A DNA stretch of 64,000 bases from Ideonella_A sakaiensis_A (GCF_048320135.1 NZ_CP182947.1:1736001-1800000), one strand, 5' to 3'. Shown: positions 24,492-33,628, counted from the first letter of the stretch. Notes: generated by a model not told the origin, from the letters alone. Translations and numbers: made by a program.

Positions 24492-25468
24492 AGGTCGAGC
24501 ACCAGTTCGGGTGATTTCGCGCGCGATACGCAGATCATGATCTGGTCGGCCATTTCCTCCGGCATCAGCACCATGTCGCGATGATCGGCCTCGCCGTCGA
24601 GCAGCTTGGTCCGGCAGGTGCCGCAAGTGCCGCTCTCGCACGACGACGGCGCATTGCAGCCATGCTCGCGCAGCGCCGCCAGAATCGACTTGCCGACCGG
24701 CACCTCGAACCGTCGGTTCGAGCGCGCGAGGCGAACCTCGAACGGACGATCGTCGGGCTTCGCCGCGCCGCCCTCGGCAAAACTCTCGAAGTGCACATTG
24801 CCGGGCGACCAGTGACCGACCATGTCGCGCACCGACTCCATCAGGCCGCGCGGCCCGCAGCAGTAGATGTGCCCGGAATTGGGCTTCTCGAGTGCCGGCC
24901 ACAGGTCGAACGAATTGGCCGGGTCGCCGTGGTCGTGGTGGATCTTCACGTTGCGGCGCAGCTCCGGAGCCGACAGTTCGTCGAGGAAGGCGGTGGTCTC
25001 CGGCGATCGCGTCAGGTAGTAGAGCTTCCACGGCGCCGGTGGCAGCTCGCCGAACGAACGGATCATCGACAGGATCGGCGTGATGCCGATGCCCCCTGCG
25101 ATGAAGATCGACGCGCGCGCGTTTTCCGCCATCGGGAACGCGTTGTCCGGCAGCGAGGTCGGCAAGGTGTCGCCCTCGTGCGCGTCGTCGTGCATGCTGA
25201 CCGAGCCGCCCTGGCCGTGGTCGTCGCGCTTGACGGCGATCACATAGCGGTGCCGCTCGGCCGGGTCGTTGCACAGCGAGTACTTGCGTATCGCCCCGTT
25301 CGGCGCCTGCACCTTGACATGCGAGCCCGGCGTGAAGGGCGGCAGCTCGGTGCCGTCGGGCAGCACCAGCTCGAAGCTGCGGATGCCCTCGGCGACGTCG
25401 TACGCGCGGGCGATGCGCAGCGGCATCTGCGTATCGGCGTGCGTCTGCGGATCCATCTCTGGCGCCAT
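24488..25468 (-). CDS. Phthalate dioxygenase reductase-type oxidoreductase (FMN, NAD, 2Fe-2S)
   Basis: 326 residues from the ATG at 25468, which overlaps the preceding stop (TGATG); a GTG one codon earlier is also possible. Order as in phthalate dioxygenase reductase: FMN-binding barrel (PGSHVKVQAPNGAIRKYSLCN near 48-68), NAD domain (FIAGGIGITPILSMI near 120; YCCGPRGLMESV near 205), and C-terminal plant-type ferredoxin (SSCESGTCGTCRTKLLDG with a last Cys in ICVSRA). Passes electrons from NADH to the oxygenase component. Four cluster cysteines are all present. Confidence 0.92.
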   Translation of the reverse strand: MAPEMDPQTHADTQMPLRIARAYDVAEGIRSFELVLPDGTELPPFTPGSHVKVQAPNGAIRKYSLCNDPAERHRYVIAVKRDDHGQGGSVSMHDDAHEGDTLPTSLPDNAFPMAENARASIFIAGGIGITPILSMIRSFGELPPAPWKLYYLTRSPETTAFLDELSAPELRRNVKIHHDHGDPANSFDLWPALEKPNSGHIYCCGPRGLMESVRDMVGHWSPGNVHFESFAEGGAAKPDDRPFEVRLARSNRRFEVPVGKSILAALREHGCNAPSSCESGTCGTCRTKLLDGEADHRDMVLMPEEMADQIMICVSRAKSPELVLDL

Positions 25469-26439
25469 CACTGCGGCTTCAGATTCGCGTGCCGTGCCGC
25501 AGCGGTGATGCGCTTGGCTTCTTCCTGCAGCGCCTTCGACAGCTGCTCCGGCGTGCCGCCGATCGGGTCGACACCAGCCATCTGCAGCTGCTGCGCGACA
25601 TCGGGCTGGCGGACGATCCGCGCGATCTCGCTGCTGATCTTGTCGATCGCCTCGCGCGGCGTGCCTGCTCGCGCGATCACCGGCAGCGTGAATGCGAAAT
25701 CGAAGCCGGGCAGCTTTTCGCCGAGCGTCGGCACATCGGGTGCGAGCGGCGAGCGCTTGGCCGAGTTGACGGCCAGCAGCTTGGCCTGGCCACTCTTCAC
25801 GAAACCCATCAGCGACGGCGGCGAGGCAAAGACCATGTCGACCTGGGCGCCGATCATCGCCGGCACCGATACGCCCGATCCCTTGAACGGAATGTGCGCG
25901 ACATCGACGCCGAAGCCCGCCTTCATCGCCTCGGCGGTCAGGTGGTGGATGCTGCCATTGCCTGCCGATCCATAGTTCAGCGTGCCGGGCTTGGCCTTCG
26001 CCAGCGCAATCAGCTCGTCGAGCGTGTTTGCCTTCACATTGGCATTGACGGCGAGGAACAGCGGCGCGGTGCCGATCAGCGAGACCGGAGCGAAATCCTT
26101 CTCGGGGTCGTAGGGCAGCTTGGTGAGCAGCACCGGTGCGATCGCGAGCGACGCACCGTCCGAGATCAAAAAGGTATAGCCGTCGGCCGGCGCCTGCACC
26201 AGCGCCGCCGCCGCGATCGAACCATTGGCGCCGGCCTTGTTGTCGATGACGAACGGCTGGCCGGTTGCGGCCTGCAGGTTCGCGCCAAGCAGGCGTGCGA
26301 CGGTATCGGGCAGGCCGCCGGGCGAAAACGGCACGATGAACTTGACCGGCTTCGACGGGTAGGTCTGCGCCTGCAGCGGACCGGTCAGCGACAGCGCAAC
26401 GGCCAGTGTGGCGAGCTTGATGAAGGTGATGCGTTTCAA
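25468..26439 (-). CDS. Bug-family (TctC-like) tripartite tricarboxylate transporter binding protein
   Basis: 323 residues from a TTG at 26439; GAGGAGA sits five bases upstream and the codons after it give a clean signal peptide (KRITFIKLATLAVALSLTGPLQAQ). Mature start YPSKPVKFIVPFSPGGLPDTVARLLG is diagnostic for Bug proteins; DNKAGANGSIAA and YGSAGNGSIHHL follow. Periplasmic capture of a carboxylate, here presumably phthalate or a related aromatic acid. No TctA/TctB membrane genes are nearby, so it must use a permease encoded elsewhere or act as a sensor. Overlaps the reductase gene by one base. Confidence 0.92.
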   Translation of the reverse strand: MKRITFIKLATLAVALSLTGPLQAQTYPSKPVKFIVPFSPGGLPDTVARLLGANLQAATGQPFVIDNKAGANGSIAAAALVQAPADGYTFLISDGASLAIAPVLLTKLPYDPEKDFAPVSLIGTAPLFLAVNANVKANTLDELIALAKAKPGTLNYGSAGNGSIHHLTAEAMKAGFGVDVAHIPFKGSGVSVPAMIGAQVDMVFASPPSLMGFVKSGQAKLLAVNSAKRSPLAPDVPTLGEKLPGFDFAFTLPVIARAGTPREAIDKISSEIARIVRQPDVAQQLQMAGVDPIGGTPEQLSKALQEEAKRITAAARHANLKPQ

Positions 26440-26449
26440 GGTTGTCTCC

Positions 26450-27439
26450 TCAGATGCTGTAGGTTTCGTAGGTGGCGGGGTGGAACAGCTCTTCGACCGG
26501 GACCAGTTGCGACGACAGGCCTTGCGAATGGTGGTGACGCACGAATGTCTCGAGCGTCTTGCGGGCAGGTGCAACGCCATAGGACCAGTAGTCCTCGCCC
26601 ATCGCGTCGCGGGCGGCCTTCAGCTGCTCCTCGACGAAAGGCAGCGTCACCTTGGTCGCCGAGGTATCGGCCAGCAACTCCAGTGCGGCGGCCTTCGCCT
26701 GCGTGAAGGCTTTCATCACCGCCCCGGGCAACCAGCGGTGCTGTTCGACCAGTTCCTTGCGGATGCCGACGACGTGCATGATCGGAAAGACGCCGGTGCG
26801 GCCGTAGTAGTCCTTCGCGACCGCGGTCGGATCGTCGAACAGCCAGCCGATGTTCGGGTTTTTCAGAGCCTGCCGGTTCGGCGGGCGCGGCCCGATGAAA
26901 CCGTCGATGTCGCCGCGGTCGAGCAGTTCGGAGATCGTCGTGCCGGCCGGCGCCTCCTCGATGCGCACGCCGTCCGGCAGCTTCAGCTTGACCTTCTCGG
27001 GCCGCCCCGGCGTGTCGATGCCGCCACGCACCCAGTGCACATCCTCCGGCCGCACGCCGTGGTCATCCTGCAGGATCGCGCGCGCCCAGACATTGGCGGT
27101 CAACTGGTATTCGGGCAGGCCGACGCGCTTGCCTTTCAGATCCTCCGGCCGCTTGATGCGGTCCTTGCGGACGTAGATCGAGGTGTGGCGAAACGCGCGC
27201 GACAGGAATACCGGCACCGCGACATACGGGCATTCGCCACGCGAATGCTTGACGAGGTAGCTCGAGAACGACAGCTCGGCGATGTCGAAATCCTGGCTGC
27301 GCATCGCGCGGAAGAACATCTCCTCCGGATTCATCAGCATGTAGACCGGATCCACACCGTCGATCTGCACGCGACCGTCGAACAGCGCCCGGGTGCGGTC
27401 GTAGTCGCCCATCGCGACCGAGAGTTGCAGCTTGCTCAT
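26450..27439 (-). CDS. 4,5-dihydroxyphthalate decarboxylase-like protein
   Basis: 329 residues. Start MSKLQLSVAMGDYDRTRALFDGRV and the block PEEMFFRAMRSQDFDIAELSFSSYL match the Pht5/4,5-dihydroxyphthalate decarboxylase family, which shares a fold with periplasmic binding proteins but lacks a signal peptide, as here. Predicted reaction: 4,5-dihydroxyphthalate to protocatechuate and CO2. Five bases downstream of the oxygenase gene and ten before the Bug gene start; the tight spacing supports a single transcript. Homologues also act on other aromatic diacids, so the exact substrate is inferred. Confidence 0.87.
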   Translation of the reverse strand: MSKLQLSVAMGDYDRTRALFDGRVQIDGVDPVYMLMNPEEMFFRAMRSQDFDIAELSFSSYLVKHSRGECPYVAVPVFLSRAFRHTSIYVRKDRIKRPEDLKGKRVGLPEYQLTANVWARAILQDDHGVRPEDVHWVRGGIDTPGRPEKVKLKLPDGVRIEEAPAGTTISELLDRGDIDGFIGPRPPNRQALKNPNIGWLFDDPTAVAKDYYGRTGVFPIMHVVGIRKELVEQHRWLPGAVMKAFTQAKAAALELLADTSATKVTLPFVEEQLKAARDAMGEDYWSYGVAPARKTLETFVRHHHSQGLSSQLVPVEELFHPATYETYSI

Positions 27440-27443
27440 GGTG

Positions 27444-28763
27444 TCAGGCCTTCACGAGGTAGGAGGGCTCGATTTCCGGGTGTTCCTGCCCGTCGGGCCA
27501 GGTGATCCGGGCTTCGTAGCTGCGCCAGTCGGTCGTCTTCGGGACGATCGCCTGGAACGCGCAGACCGTCGATGGAATGGCCGCATCGCCGGTCCCGATC
27601 GCGGGAGCACCTTCTGCATGGGCGCGGACCGCATCGAGCATCTGGCGGCGGAACTCGACGATCGCGAGGTCGCTCGCACCGAGGCGCTCCCGGCTGCGGT
27701 CGGCGATCGGGCCCATCGTCACCCACATCGCGACGTCCTGGTTCGGGAAGCCGCTGATGCCTGTGAAATTGCCGGCCTTCATCGCCTGGCGGTCCTGCCA
27801 GAAGCGGTTGTCGACGTTGCGCAGCGGCCGATAAGTCTCGTCGAGATCGACGCCGACCGTCTGGCGCAGAAATTTGCGCCAGGTGTCGGTCTCCGGTGTC
27901 TGCGCCGGGTGCCCCCAGGCGATGAAATAGAACGCCGTGTTGGTATCGTCCATCGGCACGTTGACGTTGGCGACGTTGTAGAGGTTGTTCGGCGGGATCA
28001 GCACGGTGGCCGGCGCGACGAATACCGTCGAGCGCACATAGTCGTTGGCGGCCGCGTTCTGGATCGGCCGGCGCAATGCGGCATAGCGAAAGCCGTAGCC
28101 GCCGCGCTGCACCTGCATCCGCGGCGCCTTGTCGGTCGATGGCCGCAGCCAGGTCTTGTCGGTGGCTTTCGCGCTGTCGACGCGTGCCGGCACCATGTCC
28201 GACGAATGCAGGCTCGAGCTGTGCGCCGAGTCGATCGCGCCTTCGAGCACCTGCGCCCAGTTGCAGGGCAGCAAGGTCTTCGCGATGCTGACCCGCACGT
28301 CCGCCGTCGGCGCCCAGGCCGGTGGCCGGAACTCGGCAACGCGATCGGCGGCACCGAACCACGACCAGACCATGCCGCCCCATTCGCGGGTCGGGTAGGC
28401 CTTGTGCTTGATCTTCTCGGCCATGCCGCTGGCGGCCGGCTCCGAGGCCATCTCGAGCACGTTGCCGTCGACGTCCATCTTCCAGCCGTGATAGAGGCAG
28501 CGCAGGCCGCCTTCCTCGTTGCGGCCGAGCACCAGCGACGGGCCGCGGTGCGGGCAGTCCTCGGCCAGCACGCCGACGCGGCCGTCGGTATCGCGGAAGA
28601 CGACGAGGTTCTCGCCGAAGACGCGCGCCTTGACCGGCGCGCCATCGGGCTCGCTGACCTCTTCGAGCAGACAGACCGGCGTCCAGTGCTCGCGCATCAA
28701 CCGGCCCATCGGCGCGTCGCCTTCGACGCGGCACAGCAATTCGTTTTCTTCGGTGGTCAGCAT
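27444..28763 (-). CDS. Rieske aromatic-ring dioxygenase, phthalate 4,5-dioxygenase-like oxygenase
   Basis: 439 residues from the ATG at 28763, preferred to one four codons earlier because GGAAGA sits before it. Rieske ligands C70, H72, C89, H92 (CPH...CLYHGW); mononuclear iron ligands D178/H181/H186 (AIDSAHSSSLH). The Asp-x2-His-x4-His and single-subunit length fit the phthalate/vanillate/phenoxybenzoate oxygenase group. Predicted to dihydroxylate phthalate at C4-C5 using electrons from the reductase encoded downstream. Follows the hemerythrin gene by about 30 bases. Confidence 0.92.
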   Translation of the reverse strand: MLTTEENELLCRVEGDAPMGRLMREHWTPVCLLEEVSEPDGAPVKARVFGENLVVFRDTDGRVGVLAEDCPHRGPSLVLGRNEEGGLRCLYHGWKMDVDGNVLEMASEPAASGMAEKIKHKAYPTREWGGMVWSWFGAADRVAEFRPPAWAPTADVRVSIAKTLLPCNWAQVLEGAIDSAHSSSLHSSDMVPARVDSAKATDKTWLRPSTDKAPRMQVQRGGYGFRYAALRRPIQNAAANDYVRSTVFVAPATVLIPPNNLYNVANVNVPMDDTNTAFYFIAWGHPAQTPETDTWRKFLRQTVGVDLDETYRPLRNVDNRFWQDRQAMKAGNFTGISGFPNQDVAMWVTMGPIADRSRERLGASDLAIVEFRRQMLDAVRAHAEGAPAIGTGDAAIPSTVCAFQAIVPKTTDWRSYEARITWPDGQEHPEIEPSYLVKA

Positions 28764-28793
28764 GGTGTCTTCCAATACGGGGGTGGTGCGAGC

Positions 28794-29258
28794 TCAGCGG
28801 ACGGCCGGCAGCGCAGACAAGTCGAGATGGCGGCGCAGCACGACGGGCTTGCCGCCGAGGCGGCGCTTGCACAGCCATTGGGCGAGCGCCGAATCGAGGT
28901 AATCGGCGTGCGCCGGGAACCAGTCGGCGAGTGCGTCGGCAAGCCGTCGCGCCGCCGGCACATCGCCTTCGGCGACGCGGCGCCGCACGCCGGTGATCGA
29001 CGCCATCACCGCGGTGTGCTCCGCGATGTGGCAGTCGCGGGCCGGAAAGTCGGACTCGACCATCCAGCCGTCCTCCGCATCGAAGTGCTGCTGCGCACTG
29101 TCGGCCAGCGCATCGAGGACCGCCGCAACGCCGTCGTCGGGCGTGGTCCGCAGCGCCGCGACGAGTTCGACGAACTCTTCGTGCACGTCGTCCATCGGCG
29201 AATGGCCGAGCAGGAAACCGTCATGCCAGCCGAAGGGTCGCGTCGCTGCGGAGTTCAT
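28794..29258 (-). CDS. Bacteriohemerythrin-like protein
   Basis: 154 residues. The diiron ligands are visible in order: H in LLGHSPMDDVHEEFVEL (His-x3-Glu pattern for VHEEF), HFDAEDGWM (His-x3-Glu), CHIAEHTAVM and HADYLDSAL near 125. Single-domain, soluble, no signal peptide. Family members bind O2 reversibly and can store or deliver it. Being the first gene of an operon for an oxygen-consuming Rieske dioxygenase suggests oxygen supply or protection (inference). A well-formed promoter lies directly upstream. Confidence 0.88.
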   Translation of the reverse strand: MNSAATRPFGWHDGFLLGHSPMDDVHEEFVELVAALRTTPDDGVAAVLDALADSAQQHFDAEDGWMVESDFPARDCHIAEHTAVMASITGVRRRVAEGDVPAARRLADALADWFPAHADYLDSALAQWLCKRRLGGKPVVLRRHLDLSALPAVR

Positions 29259-29276
29259 CGAGGCCTCGCAATATCA

Positions 29277-29288
29277 TTAGAAGCCTAA
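29277..29288. promoter_or_regulatory. TTAG-N4-CTAA site 1 (promoter-proximal)
   Basis: ttagaagcctaa, an inverted repeat with 4-bp arms, touching the -10 box at the start-site side. A second copy with the same arms lies 42 bp upstream. Confidence 0.45.
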
Positions 29289-29316
29289 GTATATTGACGC
29301 ACCTCAAACGAAGCAA
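29288..29316 (-). promoter_or_regulatory. Sigma-70-type promoter for the hemerythrin-phthalate operon
   Basis: On the minus strand TTGCTT (29316-29311) and TATACT (29293-29288) are separated by exactly 17 bases, and the ATG of the hemerythrin gene lies 30 bases below the -10 box. This is an AT-rich island in an otherwise GC-rich region. Confidence 0.65.
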
Positions 29317-29318
29317 GA

Positions 29319-29330
29319 TTAGATTGCTAA
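29319..29330. promoter_or_regulatory. TTAG-N4-CTAA site 2 (upstream of -35)
   Basis: ttagattgctaa, same arms as site 1, directly upstream of the -35 box. Centre-to-centre distance 42 bp, four helical turns, so one protein could hold both sites on the same DNA face. No regulator gene is encoded next to the operon. Confidence 0.45.
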
Positions 29331-29437
29331 GGAAAACCCTGACGACTCCCAACTGCGCGGCGGGATCGGTGGACCGGGCCATTGCAGGCGACGGGCAGAC
29401 ATGCACCGCGGCCGGTGCGATCGGGCGACGCGATGTT

Positions 29438-32400
29438 TCAGCTCAGCGTCGTCTCGCTGCCTTGGCGCTGCAGCGCATTGGCCAGGCTGCGTGCGATGTC
29501 GCGCGAGACCAGCGGCTTCGCCAGCACCTCGGCGACGCCGGACTTGCGGGCGCGGGCGGCCAGCGCTGCGGTGACGTAGCCGCTCATCAGCACGATCGGG
29601 ATGTCCGGGCGGATGCGGCGGATTTCGGCGACCAGTTCGGAGCCGGTCATCTCCGGCATCGCCTCATCGGACAACACCGCATGGAAACGGTCCGGGTCGG
29701 CGCGGAAGGTCGCCAGCGCCTCGACACTCGACGTGAAGCCGACCGGCTCGTAGCCGAGCATCGCGACCATCTCCTCGCCGAGCCGCACCAGAGGCTCCTC
29801 GTCGTCGACCAGCAGGACGGTTTCGCCATTGCCGTTCGGCACCGCGGCCTCGGCAAGTGCCGGCGCCGGTGCGATGTCGCGCTGCCACGGCAACAGCACC
29901 GTGAAGCTCGAGCCCTCGCCGACGACACTGTCGACACAGATGCCGCCGCCGAGGTCGGTGACGATGCCGTGCACCAGCGACAGCCCGAGCCCGGTGCCGA
30001 CGCCGACCTCCTTGGTCGTGAAAAACGGATCGAAGATGCGTTCGAGCAGCGGCGCGGCGATGCCGCCGCCGGTATCGCCGACGCGCAGCGCGACATAGTG
30101 GCCGCCGGCCAGCGTCACGCTGGTCGTGCAGCATGGTTCGGTCAGCTCGATGCGCTCGAGCGAGACGGTCAGCTTGCCGCTGCTTTTCATCGCCTGCACC
30201 GCATTCGCGCACAGGTTCATCACGACCTGGTGCACCTGGGTCGGGTCGCCGAGCACCGCGGCATCGCCAGCGGCGAGCCGGCGCTCGAGCGCGATGCCCG
30301 CCGGCAGCGACGCGGCGACGACATCGAGCGCCTCGACGACGACCGACTGCACATGAACCGGCGAACGTTCACCCATGCCGCTGCGGCTGAACGCGAGGAT
30401 GCGCTCGACCAGCGATTTCGCGCGCAGCCCGGCGCTCATCGCGGCCTCGATGTTGCGCTGCTGCGCGCTGCCTTCTGCCGCATCCTTCAGCGCCATCTCG
30501 CCATAACCGAGGATGGCCGCAAGGATGTTGTTGAAATCGTGCGCGATGCCACCGGCCAGCGTGCCAATCGCCTCGAGTTTCTGCGCCTGGCGCAGCTGCA
30601 CCTCGAGCCGCTCGCGTTCGGCTTCCGACTGCTTGCGCTCGGTGATGTCCTCCATCGAGCCGGCCATCCGCGTCGGCCGGCCGTCGGCATCGCGCACCGC
30701 AATGCCGCGCTGGCGGTACCAGCGCCACTCGCCGTTGCGGCGGCGGACCCGGTATTCGACCTTGAAATGCTGCGTCCGGCCGTGCAGGTGCGCGGCGATC
30801 GCCTCACGGACCAGCCCGATGTCGTCCGGGTGGTAGTCGGTGATCGTTATCCATTCGCGGCGCGGCCGCTGCGGCGGCCCGGCCTGCTGCCACAACAGCT
30901 CCTGCGCGCGCGGCGACAGGAACAGGCTGTCGCTCGCGAGGTCCCAGTCCCACAGCCCCTCGTTCGATCCGGCCACCGCAAGCTGGTAACGCTCGTCGGA
31001 GCGGCGCAGCGCCTCCTCGGCGCGTTTGCGCGAATCGATGTCGCTGACCGAACCGGCCATCCGGCACGGCTGGCCGGCGTCGTCGCGGATGCACAGCGCC
31101 CGCACGCGGATCCAGCGGTATTCGCCGTCGTCGTGCAGGACTCGGTATTCGCATTCATAGGCCGCTGTCTCGCCGGCGAGGTGGGCGCGAATCCCTTCGG
31201 CGCGCCGCGCCGCGTCGTCTGGATGGACACGCAAGGAATCGAGCAGCAGCGGCAGCGGCTGTTCCTCCGGCCCCGGTGGCAGGCCCTGCAGCTCGCGCGC
31301 GCGCGCCGACTCGAACGCGATGCCGGCGACGAAGTCCCAGTCCCAGACGCCGTCGTCGGAGCCGGCGACCGCCAGCGCGAAACGCTCCTTGCTCAGCCGC
31401 AGCGCCTCGTCGGCCTGCTTGCGCGCGGTGATGTCGGTCACCGAGCCGGCAATGCGCACCGGCTTGCCGTCGGCATCACGGAAGCAGCGGCCGCGGCTCT
31501 GCACCCAGCGGACGCCGCCTTCGGGCGGCATGATCCGGTATTCGACATCCATCTGCGTCGTCACGCCGGCCAACAGGTCGTCGATCGCCTGGCGGACCCG
31601 TGTTTCGTCATCCGCCGGCCGCGGCAGCAGTGCGATCCGCTCGGCATGTTTGGTCAGCTGCGGCGCTTCCGGCAGGCCCATGATCTCGTTCAGCTTGGCC
31701 GAGGCGAAGAAGTCGTCGCTGGCAAGGTCCCAGACATAGTGGCCCTCGTTCGAGCCGGTCATCGCCATCGCATATTGCTGCTCGGATTCGCGCAGCGCGG
31801 CCTCGACCTTCTTGTACGGGTCGATGTCGCTGACCGAGCCGGCCAGCCGCAGCGGCCGGCCTTGCGCATCGCGCACGCACAGGTTGCGCAGCCGCACCCA
31901 GCGGCAGCTGCCGTCGCGGTGGATGATCCGGTATTCGCCTTCGCGCAGCGCCTCGTCGCTGGCCAGGAAACGCTGCAGCTCGTCGGCATGGCGCCGCTTG
32001 TCGTCGGGGTGAATATTCAGCAGCGCCAGCCATTCGGCGCGGCTGCGCACCGTCACGGTCGAATCGACGCCGAGCATCTCCATCGTCCGCTCGGAGGTGT
32101 ACATGCGGTCGTTGACGATGTCCCAGTCGACGATGCCGTCGTTCGATCCGGCAACCGCCAGCGCAAAACGCTCCTCGCTCAGGCGCAGCGCCTGCTCGGT
32201 GCGTTTGCGGTCGTCGATGTCGGTCACCGAGCCGGCCATCCGCAGCGGTTCGCCGGCGGCATTGCGCACGCACAGGCCACGCACCCGCACCCAGCGGTAC
32301 TGCCCGTCGCGGCCGAGCACGCGGTATTCGCCGGCGTAGACCGCGGCATCGCCGGCGAGGTGGGCCTGCATCGCTTCGCGCCGGCCGGGCACATCGTCCG

Positions 32401-33553
32401 GATGCAGCCGCACCTGCTCGAACCACTGGTCGCGCGACTGCACGTCCGGGCCCGGATCCAGGCCAAAGATCTCGCGCGCGCGCGCCGATGCATAAACGCG
32501 GTCGCCGACGACGTCCCAGTCCCAGATGCCTTCGTCGGAGCCGGCGGCGGCGAGCGCAAACCGTTCGCGCGACACCTCCAGCGAATGCCGGGTCTGGTCC
32601 AGCCGCCTGAACTGGCGCCGCACCAGCCACAGCAGCAGCAACGACATCACGCCGAGCAGCAGCGTGTGGACCAGCGTCGCCGCCGCCTGCTCGCGCCATG
32701 GCAGCAGCGCCAGCGACGCATCGCGGCTCACCGCAACGATCAACGGATAGTCGGGCACCGCGCGCGCGACGCCGAAGCGGTCGATGCCGTCGACCGGGCT
32801 CTTGCCGCGCAGCGAGTGCGTCGGTGCCGCGCGCTGTGCGGCGAGCAGTTCATCGAAATGGGCGACCCGCTGGCCGACCGCCGCCGGCTGCGGCGGATGG
32901 CGCGCGAGCAGGCTGCCGTCGGGCTTCAGCAGTGCGATCGACGCGCCCGAATCGAGCTGCATGTCGTTGTAGAACTGCTGGAAATAGTCGACCCGGGCGC
33001 CGGCATAGACGACGCCGGCAAATCGCCCGCCGGTGCTCTCGACGCGCCGCATGATCGGGAATACCAGCGCGCCGTCGCTGAACCAGGCGGCCCGTGCATC
33101 ACCGATCAGCGGCCGGCTGCCGCGTTCGGTGCGCAGCCGGGCGAACAACGGATCGGACGAGATGTCGAGCGGCGGCGGATCGGCGCGCCGTGAATTGGCG
33201 AGCAGCCGGCCGTCGGCATCGAAGACCGCCAGCGCCTCGACCTGGATCAGGCCGACCGTCTGGTCCTTCAGATAGTCGTGCAGGCCGGCCGCGTTGCCAG
33301 CGCGGGTGTGTTGCGCGAGGTGGCGCAACACCAGGTCGATCGCCTGCACGCTGCGCGTGGTCTGCTCGGCAACGACGCGGGCCTGTGTCTCGATCCTGCG
33401 TTCGGTATCGCTGACCGCGGCACGGTGGGTCTTCACGAGGTCGACCGCGGCGAAGGCGGTCAGTGCGGCGACCAGCGCCGCGCCGATCCAGGCCATGTTG
33501 CGCCACCACCAGCGCTGCCGCGGTGTCGGGTCGAACTGGGTCGGTGGCGCCAT
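29438..33553 (-). CDS. Hybrid histidine kinase: Cache sensor, five PAS domains, kinase, receiver
   Basis: 1371 residues. Membrane helix about 19-40, periplasmic Cache-like domain about 45-285 (DYLKDQTVGLIQVEALAVFDADGRLL), second helix about 285-308. Five PAS_3-type repeats start near residues 331, 459, 594, 722 and 853; each opens with a RFALAVAGSNDGIWDWD-like segment and ends with a PAC motif (GSVTDID.RK). HisKA with IAHDFNNILA near 990, ATPase domain with GTGLGLSLVHGI, then a receiver about 1241-1371 with Asp in LSDEAMPEM. Membrane-bound, phosphorelay-type sensor. The near-identical PAS copies point to recent tandem duplication. Last gene after a small protein and a degenerate receiver. Confidence 0.93.
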   Translation of the reverse strand: MAPPTQFDPTPRQRWWWRNMAWIGAALVAALTAFAAVDLVKTHRAAVSDTERRIETQARVVAEQTTRSVQAIDLVLRHLAQHTRAGNAAGLHDYLKDQTVGLIQVEALAVFDADGRLLANSRRADPPPLDISSDPLFARLRTERGSRPLIGDARAAWFSDGALVFPIMRRVESTGGRFAGVVYAGARVDYFQQFYNDMQLDSGASIALLKPDGSLLARHPPQPAAVGQRVAHFDELLAAQRAAPTHSLRGKSPVDGIDRFGVARAVPDYPLIVAVSRDASLALLPWREQAAATLVHTLLLGVMSLLLLWLVRRQFRRLDQTRHSLEVSRERFALAAAGSDEGIWDWDVVGDRVYASARAREIFGLDPGPDVQSRDQWFEQVRLHPDDVPGRREAMQAHLAGDAAVYAGEYRVLGRDGQYRWVRVRGLCVRNAAGEPLRMAGSVTDIDDRKRTEQALRLSEERFALAVAGSNDGIVDWDIVNDRMYTSERTMEMLGVDSTVTVRSRAEWLALLNIHPDDKRRHADELQRFLASDEALREGEYRIIHRDGSCRWVRLRNLCVRDAQGRPLRLAGSVSDIDPYKKVEAALRESEQQYAMAMTGSNEGHYVWDLASDDFFASAKLNEIMGLPEAPQLTKHAERIALLPRPADDETRVRQAIDDLLAGVTTQMDVEYRIMPPEGGVRWVQSRGRCFRDADGKPVRIAGSVTDITARKQADEALRLSKERFALAVAGSDDGVWDWDFVAGIAFESARARELQGLPPGPEEQPLPLLLDSLRVHPDDAARRAEGIRAHLAGETAAYECEYRVLHDDGEYRWIRVRALCIRDDAGQPCRMAGSVSDIDSRKRAEEALRRSDERYQLAVAGSNEGLWDWDLASDSLFLSPRAQELLWQQAGPPQRPRREWITITDYHPDDIGLVREAIAAHLHGRTQHFKVEYRVRRRNGEWRWYRQRGIAVRDADGRPTRMAGSMEDITERKQSEAERERLEVQLRQAQKLEAIGTLAGGIAHDFNNILAAILGYGEMALKDAAEGSAQQRNIEAAMSAGLRAKSLVERILAFSRSGMGERSPVHVQSVVVEALDVVAASLPAGIALERRLAAGDAAVLGDPTQVHQVVMNLCANAVQAMKSSGKLTVSLERIELTEPCCTTSVTLAGGHYVALRVGDTGGGIAAPLLERIFDPFFTTKEVGVGTGLGLSLVHGIVTDLGGGICVDSVVGEGSSFTVLLPWQRDIAPAPALAEAAVPNGNGETVLLVDDEEPLVRLGEEMVAMLGYEPVGFTSSVEALATFRADPDRFHAVLSDEAMPEMTGSELVAEIRRIRPDIPIVLMSGYVTAALAARARKSGVAEVLAKPLVSRDIARSLANALQRQGSETTLS

Positions 33554-33628
33554 CGTCAGTCAATCAGCGGCAGCGCTGTCGGTCGCTGCGTCGCCGGCGT
33601 CGTGCCGCCGCGCCAGCAGATGAACGGC

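Noticed and set aside
24492..25274. N-terminal extension of the Gfo/Idh/MocA gene
   Set aside because: Out-of-frame reading of the reductase gene; the GTG at 24491 begins the Rossmann fold and overlaps the preceding stop.
29294..33193. Plus-strand open frame of 1299 codons
   Set aside because: Antisense to the five-PAS hybrid kinase; it shows repeats only because the PAS domains on the other strand repeat.
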